Assembly (NCBI GenBank): GCA_019114415.1
Contig: DXFO01000003.1
Location: forward strand, 1 to 64,000
DNA: 64,000 bases
Direction of reading: 5' to 3'
Source: Candidatus Gemmiger faecavium
Lineage (GTDB): Bacteria > Bacillota > Clostridia > Oscillospirales > Ruminococcaceae
Numbering within the stretch: position 1 is the stretch's first letter; each line of letters opens with the position of its first letter. Below are positions 33,517-41,357 of the stretch, piece by piece. Made by a program: the position numbers and the translations under genes. Under the pieces are notes generated by a model. That model saw nothing but the letters and a program-made list of their open reading frames with translations, made no database searches and was not told where the DNA came from.

Positions 33517-34017
33517 ATGCGATTTCATCTGCAAAAGTTCCTGGAGACAGCGAAAACTCCTTATACAGCGTCGTTTTCGTTTGACTTCTCTCAGGCAGAT
33601 TTCCCCGGCTATCAGGTGACGGAACCTGTTGCCGGTACTTTTTCGGCCGAACGTATTCCGGAAGGGGTACACATTAGCTTGCAGGCCGTGGCAAAAGCAG
33701 ATGCCGAATGTGCCCGTTGCCTTGCGCCGGTGCACGAAACTTACACCATCGCACAGGAGTACACCGTTCGCCCCCGGGATCTCACCGATGTGGATTTTGA
33801 GCTCCCGCTGGATGAAAACGGGTTGCTGGACGTAGAGGAACTGGTGTATCAGGAAGTGATCTTTGCAGTTCCGCGGGTGCTGCTGTGCAGTCCCGACTGT
33901 CTTGGCCTATGCCCCATCTGTGGTAAAAGGAAGGCGGCAGGATGTACCTGCCAACCGGCAGACGAAGCTGCCCCTGCAGATGCAAGGCTTAGCATATTAA
34001 AACAACTGCTTAGTTGA
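33517..34017 (+). CDS. DUF177 (YceD) family protein
   Basis: A 166-residue YceD/DUF177 protein. This family is almost always next to rpmF and is linked to large ribosomal subunit or rRNA processing, though its biochemical function is not settled. The conserved middle region with CARCLAPV and a C-terminal cluster of cysteines (CSPDCLGLCPICG, then CTC) suggest metal binding. The start at 33517 fits the promoter position and the GAGG upstream. 24 bases separate it from rpmF. Confidence 0.9.
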   Translation: MRFHLQKFLETAKTPYTASFSFDFSQADFPGYQVTEPVAGTFSAERIPEGVHISLQAVAKADAECARCLAPVHETYTIAQEYTVRPRDLTDVDFELPLDENGLLDVEELVYQEVIFAVPRVLLCSPDCLGLCPICGKRKAAGCTCQPADEAAPADARLSILKQLLS

Positions 34018-34041
34018 ATTTCACCAAGGAGGTGCTTAGAA

Positions 34042-34230
34042 ATGGCAGTACCCAAGAGAAAACAATCCCAAGCCCGTCGCGACAAGCGTCGTTCCAATGT
34101 TTGGAAGCTGGAGGCTCCTACGCTGGTGAAATGTCCTCAGTGTGGCGAACTGAAAGTGCCCCATCAGGTGTGTGGCAAATGCGGCTACTACAAGGGCCAG
34201 GAAGTCGTCAAGGTCAACAAGGAGGCGTAA
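34042..34230 (+). CDS. rpmF: 50S ribosomal protein L32
   Basis: A 62-residue ribosomal protein of normal length. The N-terminus MAVPKRKQSQARRDKRRSN is the L32 signature and four cysteines (CPQC and CGKC) form a zinc ribbon, the C+ form. AAGGAGG precedes the ATG. Cotranscribed with DUF177 and followed by a strong terminator. Confidence 0.98.
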   Translation: MAVPKRKQSQARRDKRRSNVWKLEAPTLVKCPQCGELKVPHQVCGKCGYYKGQEVVKVNKEA

Positions 34231-34241
34231 CAGCCTCTTGC

Positions 34242-34270
34242 AAGGGGAGGGGCTGTGCCCTCCCCTTTTT
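34242..34270 (+). terminator. terminator of rpmF
   Basis: AAGGGGAGGG (34242-34251) and CCCTCCCCTT (34258-34267) arms, then T-rich sequence. Confidence 0.85.
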
Positions 34271-34332
34271 CTTTGCCCATTTGGCATTTGTTCAAAGTTT
34301 GCGGCAGCAGATGTGAAAAGGAGGGTCAGGCG

Positions 34333-35655
34333 ATGGCTTTGCGGGTGCAGAGCGTGGACGAAGGCTCGCCCGCGCAGGCGCTGGGCATCACGCCCGGTTG
34401 CGTCCTGCTTTCGGCGGACGGCAATGAGCTTGCCGATATGCTCGACTACCAATACTATACTGTGGCATCGCAGTTTCGCCTTGCCCTTTGCAGGGACGGC
34501 AAGCTGGAATACCTGGACGTCAAAAAAGAGGAATACGAGCCTCTGGGCTGCAGCTTCAAGACCTATCTGGGGGATGAAAAGCACAGCTGTGACAACCACT
34601 GTATGTTCTGCTTCATCGACCAGCTGCCTCCCGGCATGCGGGAAAGCCTCTATTTCAAGGACGACGACGAGCGTCTGTCCTTCCTCTTTGGCAACTATAT
34701 CACCATGACCAACCTGTCCGAGCGGGAGGTCGACCGCATCATCAAGATGCACATCAGCCCGATCTTCATCTCGGTGCACACCACCAACCCCCAGCTGCGG
34801 GTGCGCATGATGGCCAACAAGCGCGCGGCGGAAACGTTGGATTATCTCGACCGCTTTGCCAAGGGCGGCATCGAGATGAACTGCCAGCTCGTTTTGTGCC
34901 GCGGCATCAACGACGGTGACGAACTGCGCCGCACCCTGGACGACCTGCTGGCGCTGCGCCCCCAGGTGGGCAGCATCGCGGCGGTCCCCGCGGGGGTGAC
35001 TTCCTACCGCAAGGGCCTTTACCGCCTGACGCCCTACGATGCCCAGTCCGCCGCGGAAACGCTGGACATTCTGGAAGAGTACAGCAAAAAGTGCCGGAAA
35101 GAATATGGCCGCACCATCGTCTATCCCAGCGATGAGTGGTATCTGACCGCAGGCCGTCCGCTGCCTCAGGCGGAGTTTTACGATGACTACGCCCAGCTGG
35201 AGGACGGCGTGGGCATGTGGCGGCTCTACCACGATACCTTCCTGGAGGAACTGTCCCAGCGCCGGGGCTTTATCTGGCCCCGCAAGATGGATGTGGTCAC
35301 AGGCACCCTGGCTGCGCCGCTGATCCGCCAGATGGCGGATACCCTGCACGGGCAGTACCCCCAGGTCAAGGTGGAAGTCCACGCCATCCAGAACGACTAT
35401 TTTGGCGGCAATGTGAGCGTGGCGGGCCTTGTCACCGGCACCGACATCATCCGTCAGTGCAAGGGCAAACTGAAAAGCCGCCTGCTGGGCGTGCCGGAGG
35501 TTATGCTCCGGGACGAAGGCGACCGTTTTCTCGACGACATCACGGTGACGCAGCTTGGCAAGGAACTGGGCTGCCGTGTCACCATACTGCCCGTGGACGG
35601 CGCAGGCTGCTGCCGTGCGCTGCTGGGCGAACGCAACAAAAAGGGAGGGGAGTGA
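34333..35655 (+). CDS. DUF512 radical SAM protein with PDZ-like domain
   Basis: A 440-residue protein of a clostridial family of unknown function. The N-terminal 60 residues resemble a PDZ domain (VDEGSPAQALGITPGCVLL); the radical SAM part carries the iron-sulfur motif CDNHCMFC (CxxxCxxC) in a DEKHSCDNHCMFCFIDQLP region; the C-terminal part is DUF512. Family members are usually beside der, as here (der starts 4 bases after its stop). Start at 34333 has AAAAGGAGGG upstream. A link to ribosome or envelope assembly is only contextual. Confidence 0.88.
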   Translation: MALRVQSVDEGSPAQALGITPGCVLLSADGNELADMLDYQYYTVASQFRLALCRDGKLEYLDVKKEEYEPLGCSFKTYLGDEKHSCDNHCMFCFIDQLPPGMRESLYFKDDDERLSFLFGNYITMTNLSEREVDRIIKMHISPIFISVHTTNPQLRVRMMANKRAAETLDYLDRFAKGGIEMNCQLVLCRGINDGDELRRTLDDLLALRPQVGSIAAVPAGVTSYRKGLYRLTPYDAQSAAETLDILEEYSKKCRKEYGRTIVYPSDEWYLTAGRPLPQAEFYDDYAQLEDGVGMWRLYHDTFLEELSQRRGFIWPRKMDVVTGTLAAPLIRQMADTLHGQYPQVKVEVHAIQNDYFGGNVSVAGLVTGTDIIRQCKGKLKSRLLGVPEVMLRDEGDRFLDDITVTQLGKELGCRVTILPVDGAGCCRALLGERNKKGGE

Positions 35656-35658
35656 CCC

Positions 35659-36990
35659 ATGCCGAAACCCATTGTGGCTATCGTCGGCCGTCCCAACGTG
35701 GGCAAATCGACGATTTTCAATAAGCTGACCGGTCAGCGCCTGGCCATCGTGGAGGATACCCCCGGCGTCACCCGTGACCGCATTTTCTGCGACTGCGAGT
35801 GGAACGGCCACCAGTTCTTGCTGGTGGATACCGGCGGTATCGAGCCCAACATTGATGACGGCTTGCTCATGCATATGCGCCGTCAGGCACAGATCGCCAT
35901 TGACTCGGCGGACTGCGTCGTCATGGTGACCGAGCTGACCGCAGGCGTAACGCCCCAGGACATCGACATTGCCGGTATGCTCATGCGCAGCGGCAAGCCG
36001 GTGGTGCTGGCGGTCAACAAGTGCGACTCGGTAGGCGAGCCGCCGCTGGAACTGTACGATTTCTATTCTCTCGGCATCGGGGAGATCATCCCCGTGTCGG
36101 GTGTGCACGGCCACGGCACCGGCGATTTGCTGGACGCCGTGCTGGCCCACCTGGATTTCTCCAACGAGGAGCCCGAGGATGCCGACCGTATCCCGGTTGC
36201 CGTCATCGGCCGTCCCAACGTGGGCAAATCCAGCCTGGTCAACCGTATCCTGGGCGAGGATCGTCTGATCGTCGCCAATGAGGCCGGCACCACCCGCGAT
36301 GCCATCGACACTGCGGTGGACAACAAATACGGCAAGTTCATCTTCACCGATACCGCCGGCCTGCGCAAAAAGGGCAAGGTGGAAAACGGCATCGAGCGGT
36401 ACAGCGTTCTGCGCAGCCTGGCCGCCGTGGAGCGCAGCCGCGTCTGCGTCATCATGATCGACGCCACCGAGGGCTTTACCGAGCAGGATTCCAAGGTGGC
36501 GGGCTATGCCCACGAACAGGGCAAGGCCTGTGTCATTGCGGTGAACAAGTGGGATATCGTGGAGAAAGACACCTATACCATGGATACCATGCGCAAGCAG
36601 CTGGCAGAGGACTTCAGCTTCATGTCCTACGCGCCCATCGTCTTTATCAGCGCCAAGACGGGTCAGCGGCTGGATAAGCTGTTCGAGACCATCCGCTATG
36701 TGGATGAGCAGAACGGCACCCGCATTCCCACCGGTGCCCTCAATGAGATGCTGGCCCGTGCCACTGCCAGGGTCCAGCCGCCTTCCGACAAGGGCAAGCG
36801 CCTGAAACTGTTCTATATCACCCAGAGTTCCACCCGTCCGCCGACGTTCGTCTCCTTTGTGAACCAGAAAGCGCTGTTCCATTTCTCGTATCAGCGCTAT
36901 ATCGAGAATCAGATCCGGGAGACTTTCGGCCTGACCGGTACGCCCATCCGTATGCTCGTGCGGGAGCATGGCGACGGAACCACTCGCTGA
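35659..36990 (+). CDS. der: ribosome biogenesis GTPase Der (EngA)
   Basis: A double-GTPase needed for 50S maturation; 443 residues. Two G domains are evident: GRPNVGKSTIFNKL with DTPGVTRD near the N-terminus and a second GRPNVGKSSLVNRI with NEAGTTRDAI, each with NKCD/NKWD motifs, then a C-terminal KH-like domain (KLFYITQSSTRPPTFV). GGGAGGGGAG precedes the ATG; the gene is tightly packed behind the DUF512 gene and before plsY. Confidence 0.97.
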   Translation: MPKPIVAIVGRPNVGKSTIFNKLTGQRLAIVEDTPGVTRDRIFCDCEWNGHQFLLVDTGGIEPNIDDGLLMHMRRQAQIAIDSADCVVMVTELTAGVTPQDIDIAGMLMRSGKPVVLAVNKCDSVGEPPLELYDFYSLGIGEIIPVSGVHGHGTGDLLDAVLAHLDFSNEEPEDADRIPVAVIGRPNVGKSSLVNRILGEDRLIVANEAGTTRDAIDTAVDNKYGKFIFTDTAGLRKKGKVENGIERYSVLRSLAAVERSRVCVIMIDATEGFTEQDSKVAGYAHEQGKACVIAVNKWDIVEKDTYTMDTMRKQLAEDFSFMSYAPIVFISAKTGQRLDKLFETIRYVDEQNGTRIPTGALNEMLARATARVQPPSDKGKRLKLFYITQSSTRPPTFVSFVNQKALFHFSYQRYIENQIRETFGLTGTPIRMLVREHGDGTTR

Positions 36991-37011
36991 CATCCTGAGG
37001 GAGGAGTCATC

Positions 37012-37668
37012 ATGATATTGAAGTTGATCGCGGCCTGTGTGCTTGCTGCGCTGGAAGGTTATCTTCTGGGCAGCATTGTGTTCGGAATTATGATCTCCAA
37101 GCTGTTCTGCCACGACGATGTGCGGACTCACGGCAGCGGCAGCGCGGGCATGACCAATATGCTGCGCACCTACGGTGCGGCTGCAGGCGCGGCCACGGCC
37201 ATCGGCGACGTGGCAAAAGGCGCGGTGGCGGTGTTTATCGGCCAGTGGCTGTTTGAAATGCTGGTCCCCCAGTTTGAGCCTGCCTGCGGCGCCTACCTGG
37301 CCGCCATCTTCGCGGCCATCGGCCACATGAAGCCCGCCTGGTTCGGCTTCCATGGCGGCAAGGGCGTTCTGGTGTGCGGCGGTGCCATCCTGGCGCTGCA
37401 GCCGCTGGTGTTCCTGGCACTGGTCATCATCTTCCTCATCGAGTTTGCCATCACCCGCATCGTGTCTCTGGGCAGCATCATCATTGCGGCGCTGTATCCG
37501 GTGCTCACGCTCTGCTACTGGGCATGGCAGGGGGCTGCCCCTTCCACGCTGGTCTTTATCGGCATCTGCAGCGTCATCATGGCCGCCATGGTCATTTACA
37601 TGCATCGCTCCAATATCCAGCGCCTGCGCGAGGGAACCGAGTATCGCTTCGGTGAGAAAAAGAAGTGA
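37012..37668 (+). CDS. plsY: glycerol-3-phosphate acyltransferase PlsY
   Basis: Makes lysophosphatidate from glycerol-3-phosphate and acyl-phosphate at the membrane, the first step of phospholipid synthesis in Gram-positives. The 218 residues have the family length with five hydrophobic helices; conserved loops include HGSGSAGMTNMLRTYG and FHGGKGVLV. GAGGGAGGAG precedes the ATG. Last gene of the DUF512-der-plsY unit. Confidence 0.95.
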   Translation: MILKLIAACVLAALEGYLLGSIVFGIMISKLFCHDDVRTHGSGSAGMTNMLRTYGAAAGAATAIGDVAKGAVAVFIGQWLFEMLVPQFEPACGAYLAAIFAAIGHMKPAWFGFHGGKGVLVCGGAILALQPLVFLALVIIFLIEFAITRIVSLGSIIIAALYPVLTLCYWAWQGAAPSTLVFIGICSVIMAAMVIYMHRSNIQRLREGTEYRFGEKKK

Positions 37669-37723
37669 TCCTCGCCCGGTGAACCGCTTATGGTGCCGGA
37701 AACTATGAACCGTTCATAAAATC

Positions 37724-37772
37724 AAAATCCCGCTGCGGGGTGGCATAGCCATTCTACGGCGGGATTTTTTAT
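37724..37772. terminator. bidirectional terminator between plsY and hemW
   Basis: AAAATCCCGC (37724-37733) and GCGGGATTTT (37759-37768) with a small inner hairpin (TGGCATAGCCA) and T runs on both sides; serves two convergent genes. Confidence 0.85.
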
Positions 37773-37785
37773 GGATAAAGCAAGG

Positions 37786-38889
37786 TCAATCTTCCGGCAA
37801 AAGTTCGGCCAGGATGCTGTTTTGCACGATCAGTCCTTCCGGTGTCAGGCGCAGGACTCGGCCGTCAAACTCGGCATACCCGGCGGAAACGCAGTGGCGG
37901 ACAAAGGCAAACTGGGCACTGGTAAACTGTCCGCCGAACCGCTCCGCATACTGCGCCAGATCAAGCCCGTCGCGCAGGCGCAGGCGCAGCATCAGGTAGT
38001 CCTCGGCATTGCAGACGCCCTCCGCTTCTTCGGTCAGCGTCCCCGCGATAAAGGCGTCCACCGCGCCGGGGCCTGCCGGCCAGAAACGCCGCACGCCCTC
38101 CATGCAGCTGTGGGCAGCAGGGCCGATGCCAAGATAATCCTGGCAATCCCAGTATAGTAGATTGTGCCGCCCGCGGTGCTCGGGTCTGGCAAAGTTGCTG
38201 ATCTCATACTGGGGATAGCCTTCCTCCTCCAGACGGCGCACAGCGTACAAATAAAAGTCCGCGGCGGCATCGGCGTCCGGCAGATCAGCGGGCGGATTTT
38301 TATAAAAAGCGGTGCCGGGCTCGATTTTCAGTAAGTAGGCGGAGATGTGTGTGCACCCGCCGTTTTTGAGCAGGGAAAGGGTGCGGTCAAACTCTCCGGT
38401 GGTGTAGCCGGGCAGAGCCAGCATAATGTCGCCGCAGATCTCCTCAAACCCGGCACGGACAGCCCATTCCAGTGCCTGTGCCGCTGCGGCTGCGGTGTGC
38501 AGCCGGCCCAACCGGTGCAGCTGTTCGTCGTCGGCACTCTGCACGCCGAAACTGATACGGCTCACCCCGGCGGCGCGGAACCCTTTCAGCAATTCGGCAT
38601 TCACCGTGTCGGGATTGGCTTCCAGGGTGATCTCTGCCCCGGGCAGAGGATTGGCGGCCTCGATCAGGGCCGAGACCTGGGCAGGGGAGAGCAGCGCAGG
38701 AGTACCGCCGCCAAAATAGAGAGTATCCGGCCGGCGGGGCAGGCCGCGCAGCTCCCGCAGCAAGGCGCCGCAGTATTCCTGGGGAACGCTGCGGCTGCCG
38801 GGCCGGGAAAAGAAATCACAGTACCGGCATTTGGCCGGGCAGTAGGGGATGTGCAGATAAATACCAAGGGACGAATGATTGTTTGACAT
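37786..38889 (-). CDS. hemW: radical SAM heme chaperone HemW
   Basis: A 367-residue HemN-like protein. The N-terminal motif YLHIPYCPAKCRYCDFFS contains the CxxxCxxC iron-sulfur site, followed by TLYFGGGTPALL and SFGVQSADDEQL. Shorter HemN homologues of this type are HemW, which bind and deliver heme, not coproporphyrinogen oxidases. No other heme genes are close. Convergent with plsY. Confidence 0.9.
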   Translation of the reverse strand: MSNNHSSLGIYLHIPYCPAKCRYCDFFSRPGSRSVPQEYCGALLRELRGLPRRPDTLYFGGGTPALLSPAQVSALIEAANPLPGAEITLEANPDTVNAELLKGFRAAGVSRISFGVQSADDEQLHRLGRLHTAAAAAQALEWAVRAGFEEICGDIMLALPGYTTGEFDRTLSLLKNGGCTHISAYLLKIEPGTAFYKNPPADLPDADAAADFYLYAVRRLEEEGYPQYEISNFARPEHRGRHNLLYWDCQDYLGIGPAAHSCMEGVRRFWPAGPGAVDAFIAGTLTEEAEGVCNAEDYLMLRLRLRDGLDLAQYAERFGGQFTSAQFAFVRHCVSAGYAEFDGRVLRLTPEGLIVQNSILAELLPED

Positions 38890-38948
38890 GGTGATCTCCG
38901 GATAAGTAGCGATAAATAATGAAGAAATAAAAAACTATTCACACATAT

Positions 38949-38984
38949 TTTACACATGAGACAGAGTAAAAGGTATATAATAAG
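38949..38984 (+). promoter_or_regulatory. possible promoter of the BI-1 gene
   Basis: A TTTACA-type -35 and a TATATAAT stretch with about 18-21 bases between, 30 bases before the ATG. Spacing is not ideal, so this is tentative. Confidence 0.35.
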
Positions 38985-39013
38985 GATACCCAAAAGGAAA
39001 GGGGATTTCAACT

Positions 39014-39814
39014 ATGGCTCCGAATTATGATTATCGGGATCAAAACCAGTCCAATTCTCAAGACCGCTACGATCAGGCGTATCAGCAGTACCAGCAGTCC
39101 CGCAGCTATACCCAGTCTCAGGACGCTGCCTACGTGGAAAGCCCGTTCGTTTCTCTCAGCCAATATATGTCCAGGACCTTCGGCTGGATGTTCGCCGGCC
39201 TGCTTGTGACTTTTGGTGTGTCGCTGGCCACCGTCATGTCCGGTGCGTTCATTCCGCTGTACACCAGCGGCCTGGTGTTCATGCTCTCCATCGCGGAACT
39301 TGTTCTGGTGGCAGTGCTGTCCATGAGCATCGGCAAGATCCGTCCCGGCACGGCCACGGCCATGTTCTTTGCCTATGCGGTGCTGACCGGTCTGAACCTC
39401 AGCGTTTACTTTGTTGTGTATGACCTGGCCACGCTGATCCTTGCCTTCCTGGTCGGTGCGCTGTACTTCGGCATTATGGCCGTTTACGGCATGCGCACCC
39501 AGCGTGACCTGACCGGCTGGGGCCCCAAGCTCTTCGGCGGTTTGATCGCTCTGCTGGTGGTTTCTCTGTTTGGTCTGCTGTTTGTCGGCAACTTTGGTAT
39601 GTTTGACATCATCCTGTGCGGTGTCGGCCTGCTGATCTTCATGGGCTTCACTGCCTACGATACCCAGAAACTCCGCGCCATGTATGCCTACTACGGCGGC
39701 GACGCCGAGATGCTGCACAAGAGCTCCATCATCGGTGCTCTGCAGCTGTACCTGGATTATATCAACATCTTCCTGTACGTTCTGCGCCTGCTGGGCCGCA
39801 GCCGCCGCAACTGA
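39014..39814 (+). CDS. Bax inhibitor-1 (YccA/YetJ) family membrane protein
   Basis: A 266-residue protein with a 45-residue N-terminal tail unusually rich in Tyr, Gln and Ser (for example QAYQQYQQSRSYTQSQ), followed by seven hydrophobic helices. The region SQYMSRTFGWMFAGLLVTFG and the late FTAYDTQKLRAMY with two Asp-like positions match the BI-1/TMBIM family, whose bacterial member YetJ is a pH-dependent calcium leak channel. Role here unknown. AAAGGAAAGGGG precedes the ATG. Single gene, own terminator. Confidence 0.9.
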   Translation: MAPNYDYRDQNQSNSQDRYDQAYQQYQQSRSYTQSQDAAYVESPFVSLSQYMSRTFGWMFAGLLVTFGVSLATVMSGAFIPLYTSGLVFMLSIAELVLVAVLSMSIGKIRPGTATAMFFAYAVLTGLNLSVYFVVYDLATLILAFLVGALYFGIMAVYGMRTQRDLTGWGPKLFGGLIALLVVSLFGLLFVGNFGMFDIILCGVGLLIFMGFTAYDTQKLRAMYAYYGGDAEMLHKSSIIGALQLYLDYINIFLYVLRLLGRSRRN

Positions 39815-39838
39815 TCGCACAGCCAGATAAAACGACCG

Positions 39839-39904
39839 GCCGTGTCCCGTGCCCGTCCTGCTGCCTTGCAAAAGGCTTGGACGGAGCCGGGACACGGCTT
39901 TTTT
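39839..39904 (+). terminator. terminator of the BI-1 gene
   Basis: GCCGTGTCCCG and CGGGACACGGC outer arms with an inner CGTCC/GGACG stem, followed by six T. Confidence 0.85.
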
Positions 39905-39971
39905 GTTGGCCCAAATCCGGGCAGGGAACAGCGGAGCCCGTTGAGCAGCCGTGCAATTTTGCAAAAACCAC

Positions 39972-40000
39972 TTGACGAAATGCGTGGGCTGTCCTAAAAT
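39972..40000 (+). promoter_or_regulatory. promoter of the T-box-pheST operon
   Basis: TTGACG (39972-39977), 17-base spacer, TAAAAT (39995-40000). Confidence 0.8.
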
Positions 40001-40006
40001 AAATAA

Positions 40007-40292
40007 CAGTCTATGGAGAAACACCGTGACGGAGAGAGTAGGTCCAGCGGCCCGGCCGCAAGAGAGGGGATTCACCGGCTGAAAGGTCCCCCGAAAGGCG
40101 CTGTACCGAAGTTCGCTCCCGAGTGGCCCGTGCGAACGGCTTTCAGGCCCTGTAACGCGGGACGGCGCTGCACCGTTACAGGCAGGCACAAGCGCCGCCG
40201 CGCACTGCGGCGGAATACGGGTGGTACCGCGGAGTTTGGATACAAGGCTTCGTCCCAATGCCGGGAACGGCAGGGGACGGAGCCTTTTTACT
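40007..40292 (+). promoter_or_regulatory. T-box riboswitch controlling pheST
   Basis: The antiterminator T-box core AATACGGGTGGTACCGCGG lies at 40214-40232, after a long Stem I region starting near the transcript start. The terminator (AAGGCTTCGTCCC, 40244-40256, with its complement at 40274-40286, then five T) follows. A TTC at 40112-40114, within GAAGTTCGCTC, is the candidate Phe specifier codon. Uncharged tRNA-Phe binding should favour the antiterminator and switch on pheS-pheT. Confidence 0.92.
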
Positions 40293-40320
40293 TGCTTCGA
40301 TGACGAAAATGAGGTGTAGT

Positions 40321-41343
40321 ATGGAAGAAAAAATCAATGCCCTGAAACAGCAGCTGGAGGCCGAAGCGGCCCAGGTCCGCAGCAATGAGGAACTGTCCGC
40401 ATTCTGGCAGAAATATCTGGGCAAAAACGGCAGCATTCCCGCGCTGATGAAAGGCCTGCGCGACGTTCCCAAGGAGGAGCGTCCCGCCGCCGGCAAGACC
40501 ATCAACGAGTTCAAAGTCTGGGCGGAGTCCCGCTATCAGCAGCTCAGCGCCGAGATCGAGCGCATCGAGCTGGAAGCCCGCAACAAGAGCGAGCAGGTGG
40601 ACATCACCATGCCCGGCACCGTGCGTCCCATGGGGTCTCTGCATCCCATCACGCTGGTCAAGAACCAGATCATCGACGTGTTCTCCGGCATGGGCTTTGA
40701 AATCTATGAGGGCCCCGAGATCGAGGACGACGACCACAACTTTACCCGCCTGAACGTGCCCAAGAATCATCCGGCACGGGATATGCAGGATACTTTCTAT
40801 GTGGCGGAGGACATCGTCCTGCGCACCCAGACCAGCGGCGGCCAGATCCGTGTCATGGACCGGGAAAAGCCCCCCATCAAGGTGCTGGTCCCCGGCCGTG
40901 TTTTCCGCTCTGACTCCGACGCCACCCATTCTCCCATGTTCCATCAGATGGAAGGCCTGGTCGTTGACAAGGGCATCACTCTGTGTGACCTGCAAGGCAT
41001 GCTGGACAAGTTTGTCCAGGCTCTGTTCGGTTCCGAGGTCAAGACCCGCCTGCGCCCGTCCTACTTCCCGTTCACCGAGCCCAGCGTCGAGGTGGATGTC
41101 AGCTGCTTTGAATGCGGCGGCAAGGGCTGCCCCCTGTGCAAGCATACCGGCTGGATCGAGGTCCTGGGCGCCGGCGTGGTGCACCACAGCGTGCTGGAAA
41201 ACTGCGGCATCGACCCGAAGGAGTATTCCGGCTTTGCCTTTGGCATTGGCATCGAGCGTATCGCCATGCTGAAATACGGCATCAACAACATTGGTCTGAT
41301 GTTTGAGAACGATCTGCGTTTCCTCAAACAGTTCAATGACTGA
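40321..41343 (+). CDS. pheS: phenylalanyl-tRNA synthetase alpha subunit
   Basis: Catalytic subunit of the (alpha-beta)2 enzyme that charges tRNA-Phe; 340 residues. An N-terminal coiled coil is followed by the class II catalytic core with motif 2 around [19 protein letters not shown] and motif 3 [12 protein letters not shown] small [14 protein letters not shown] segment contains cysteines, a common feature of the family. The start ([12 protein letters not shown]) follows GAGGTG and lies 29 bases after the T-box terminator. Confidence 0.97.
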   Translation: MEEKINALKQQLEAEAAQVRSNEELSAFWQKYLGKNGSIPALMKGLRDVPKEERPAAGKTINEFKVWAESRYQQLSAEIERIELEARNKSEQVDITMPGTVRPMGSLHPITLVKNQIIDVFSGMGFEIYEGPEIEDDDHNFTRLNVPKNHPARDMQDTFYVAEDIVLRTQTSGGQIRVMDREKPPIKVLVPGRVFRSDSDATHSPMFHQMEGLVVDKGITLCDLQGMLDKFVQALFGSEVKTRLRPSYFPFTEPSVEVDVSCFECGGKGCPLCKHTGWIEVLGAGVVHHSVLENCGIDPKEYSGFAFGIGIERIAMLKYGINNIGLMFENDLRFLKQFND

Positions 41344-41357
41344 GGAGGAAAACAACA

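Noticed and set aside
40007-40292. Leader of pheS as a novel RNA
   Set aside because: The GGGTGGTACCGCGG core and terminator identify it as an ordinary T-box.
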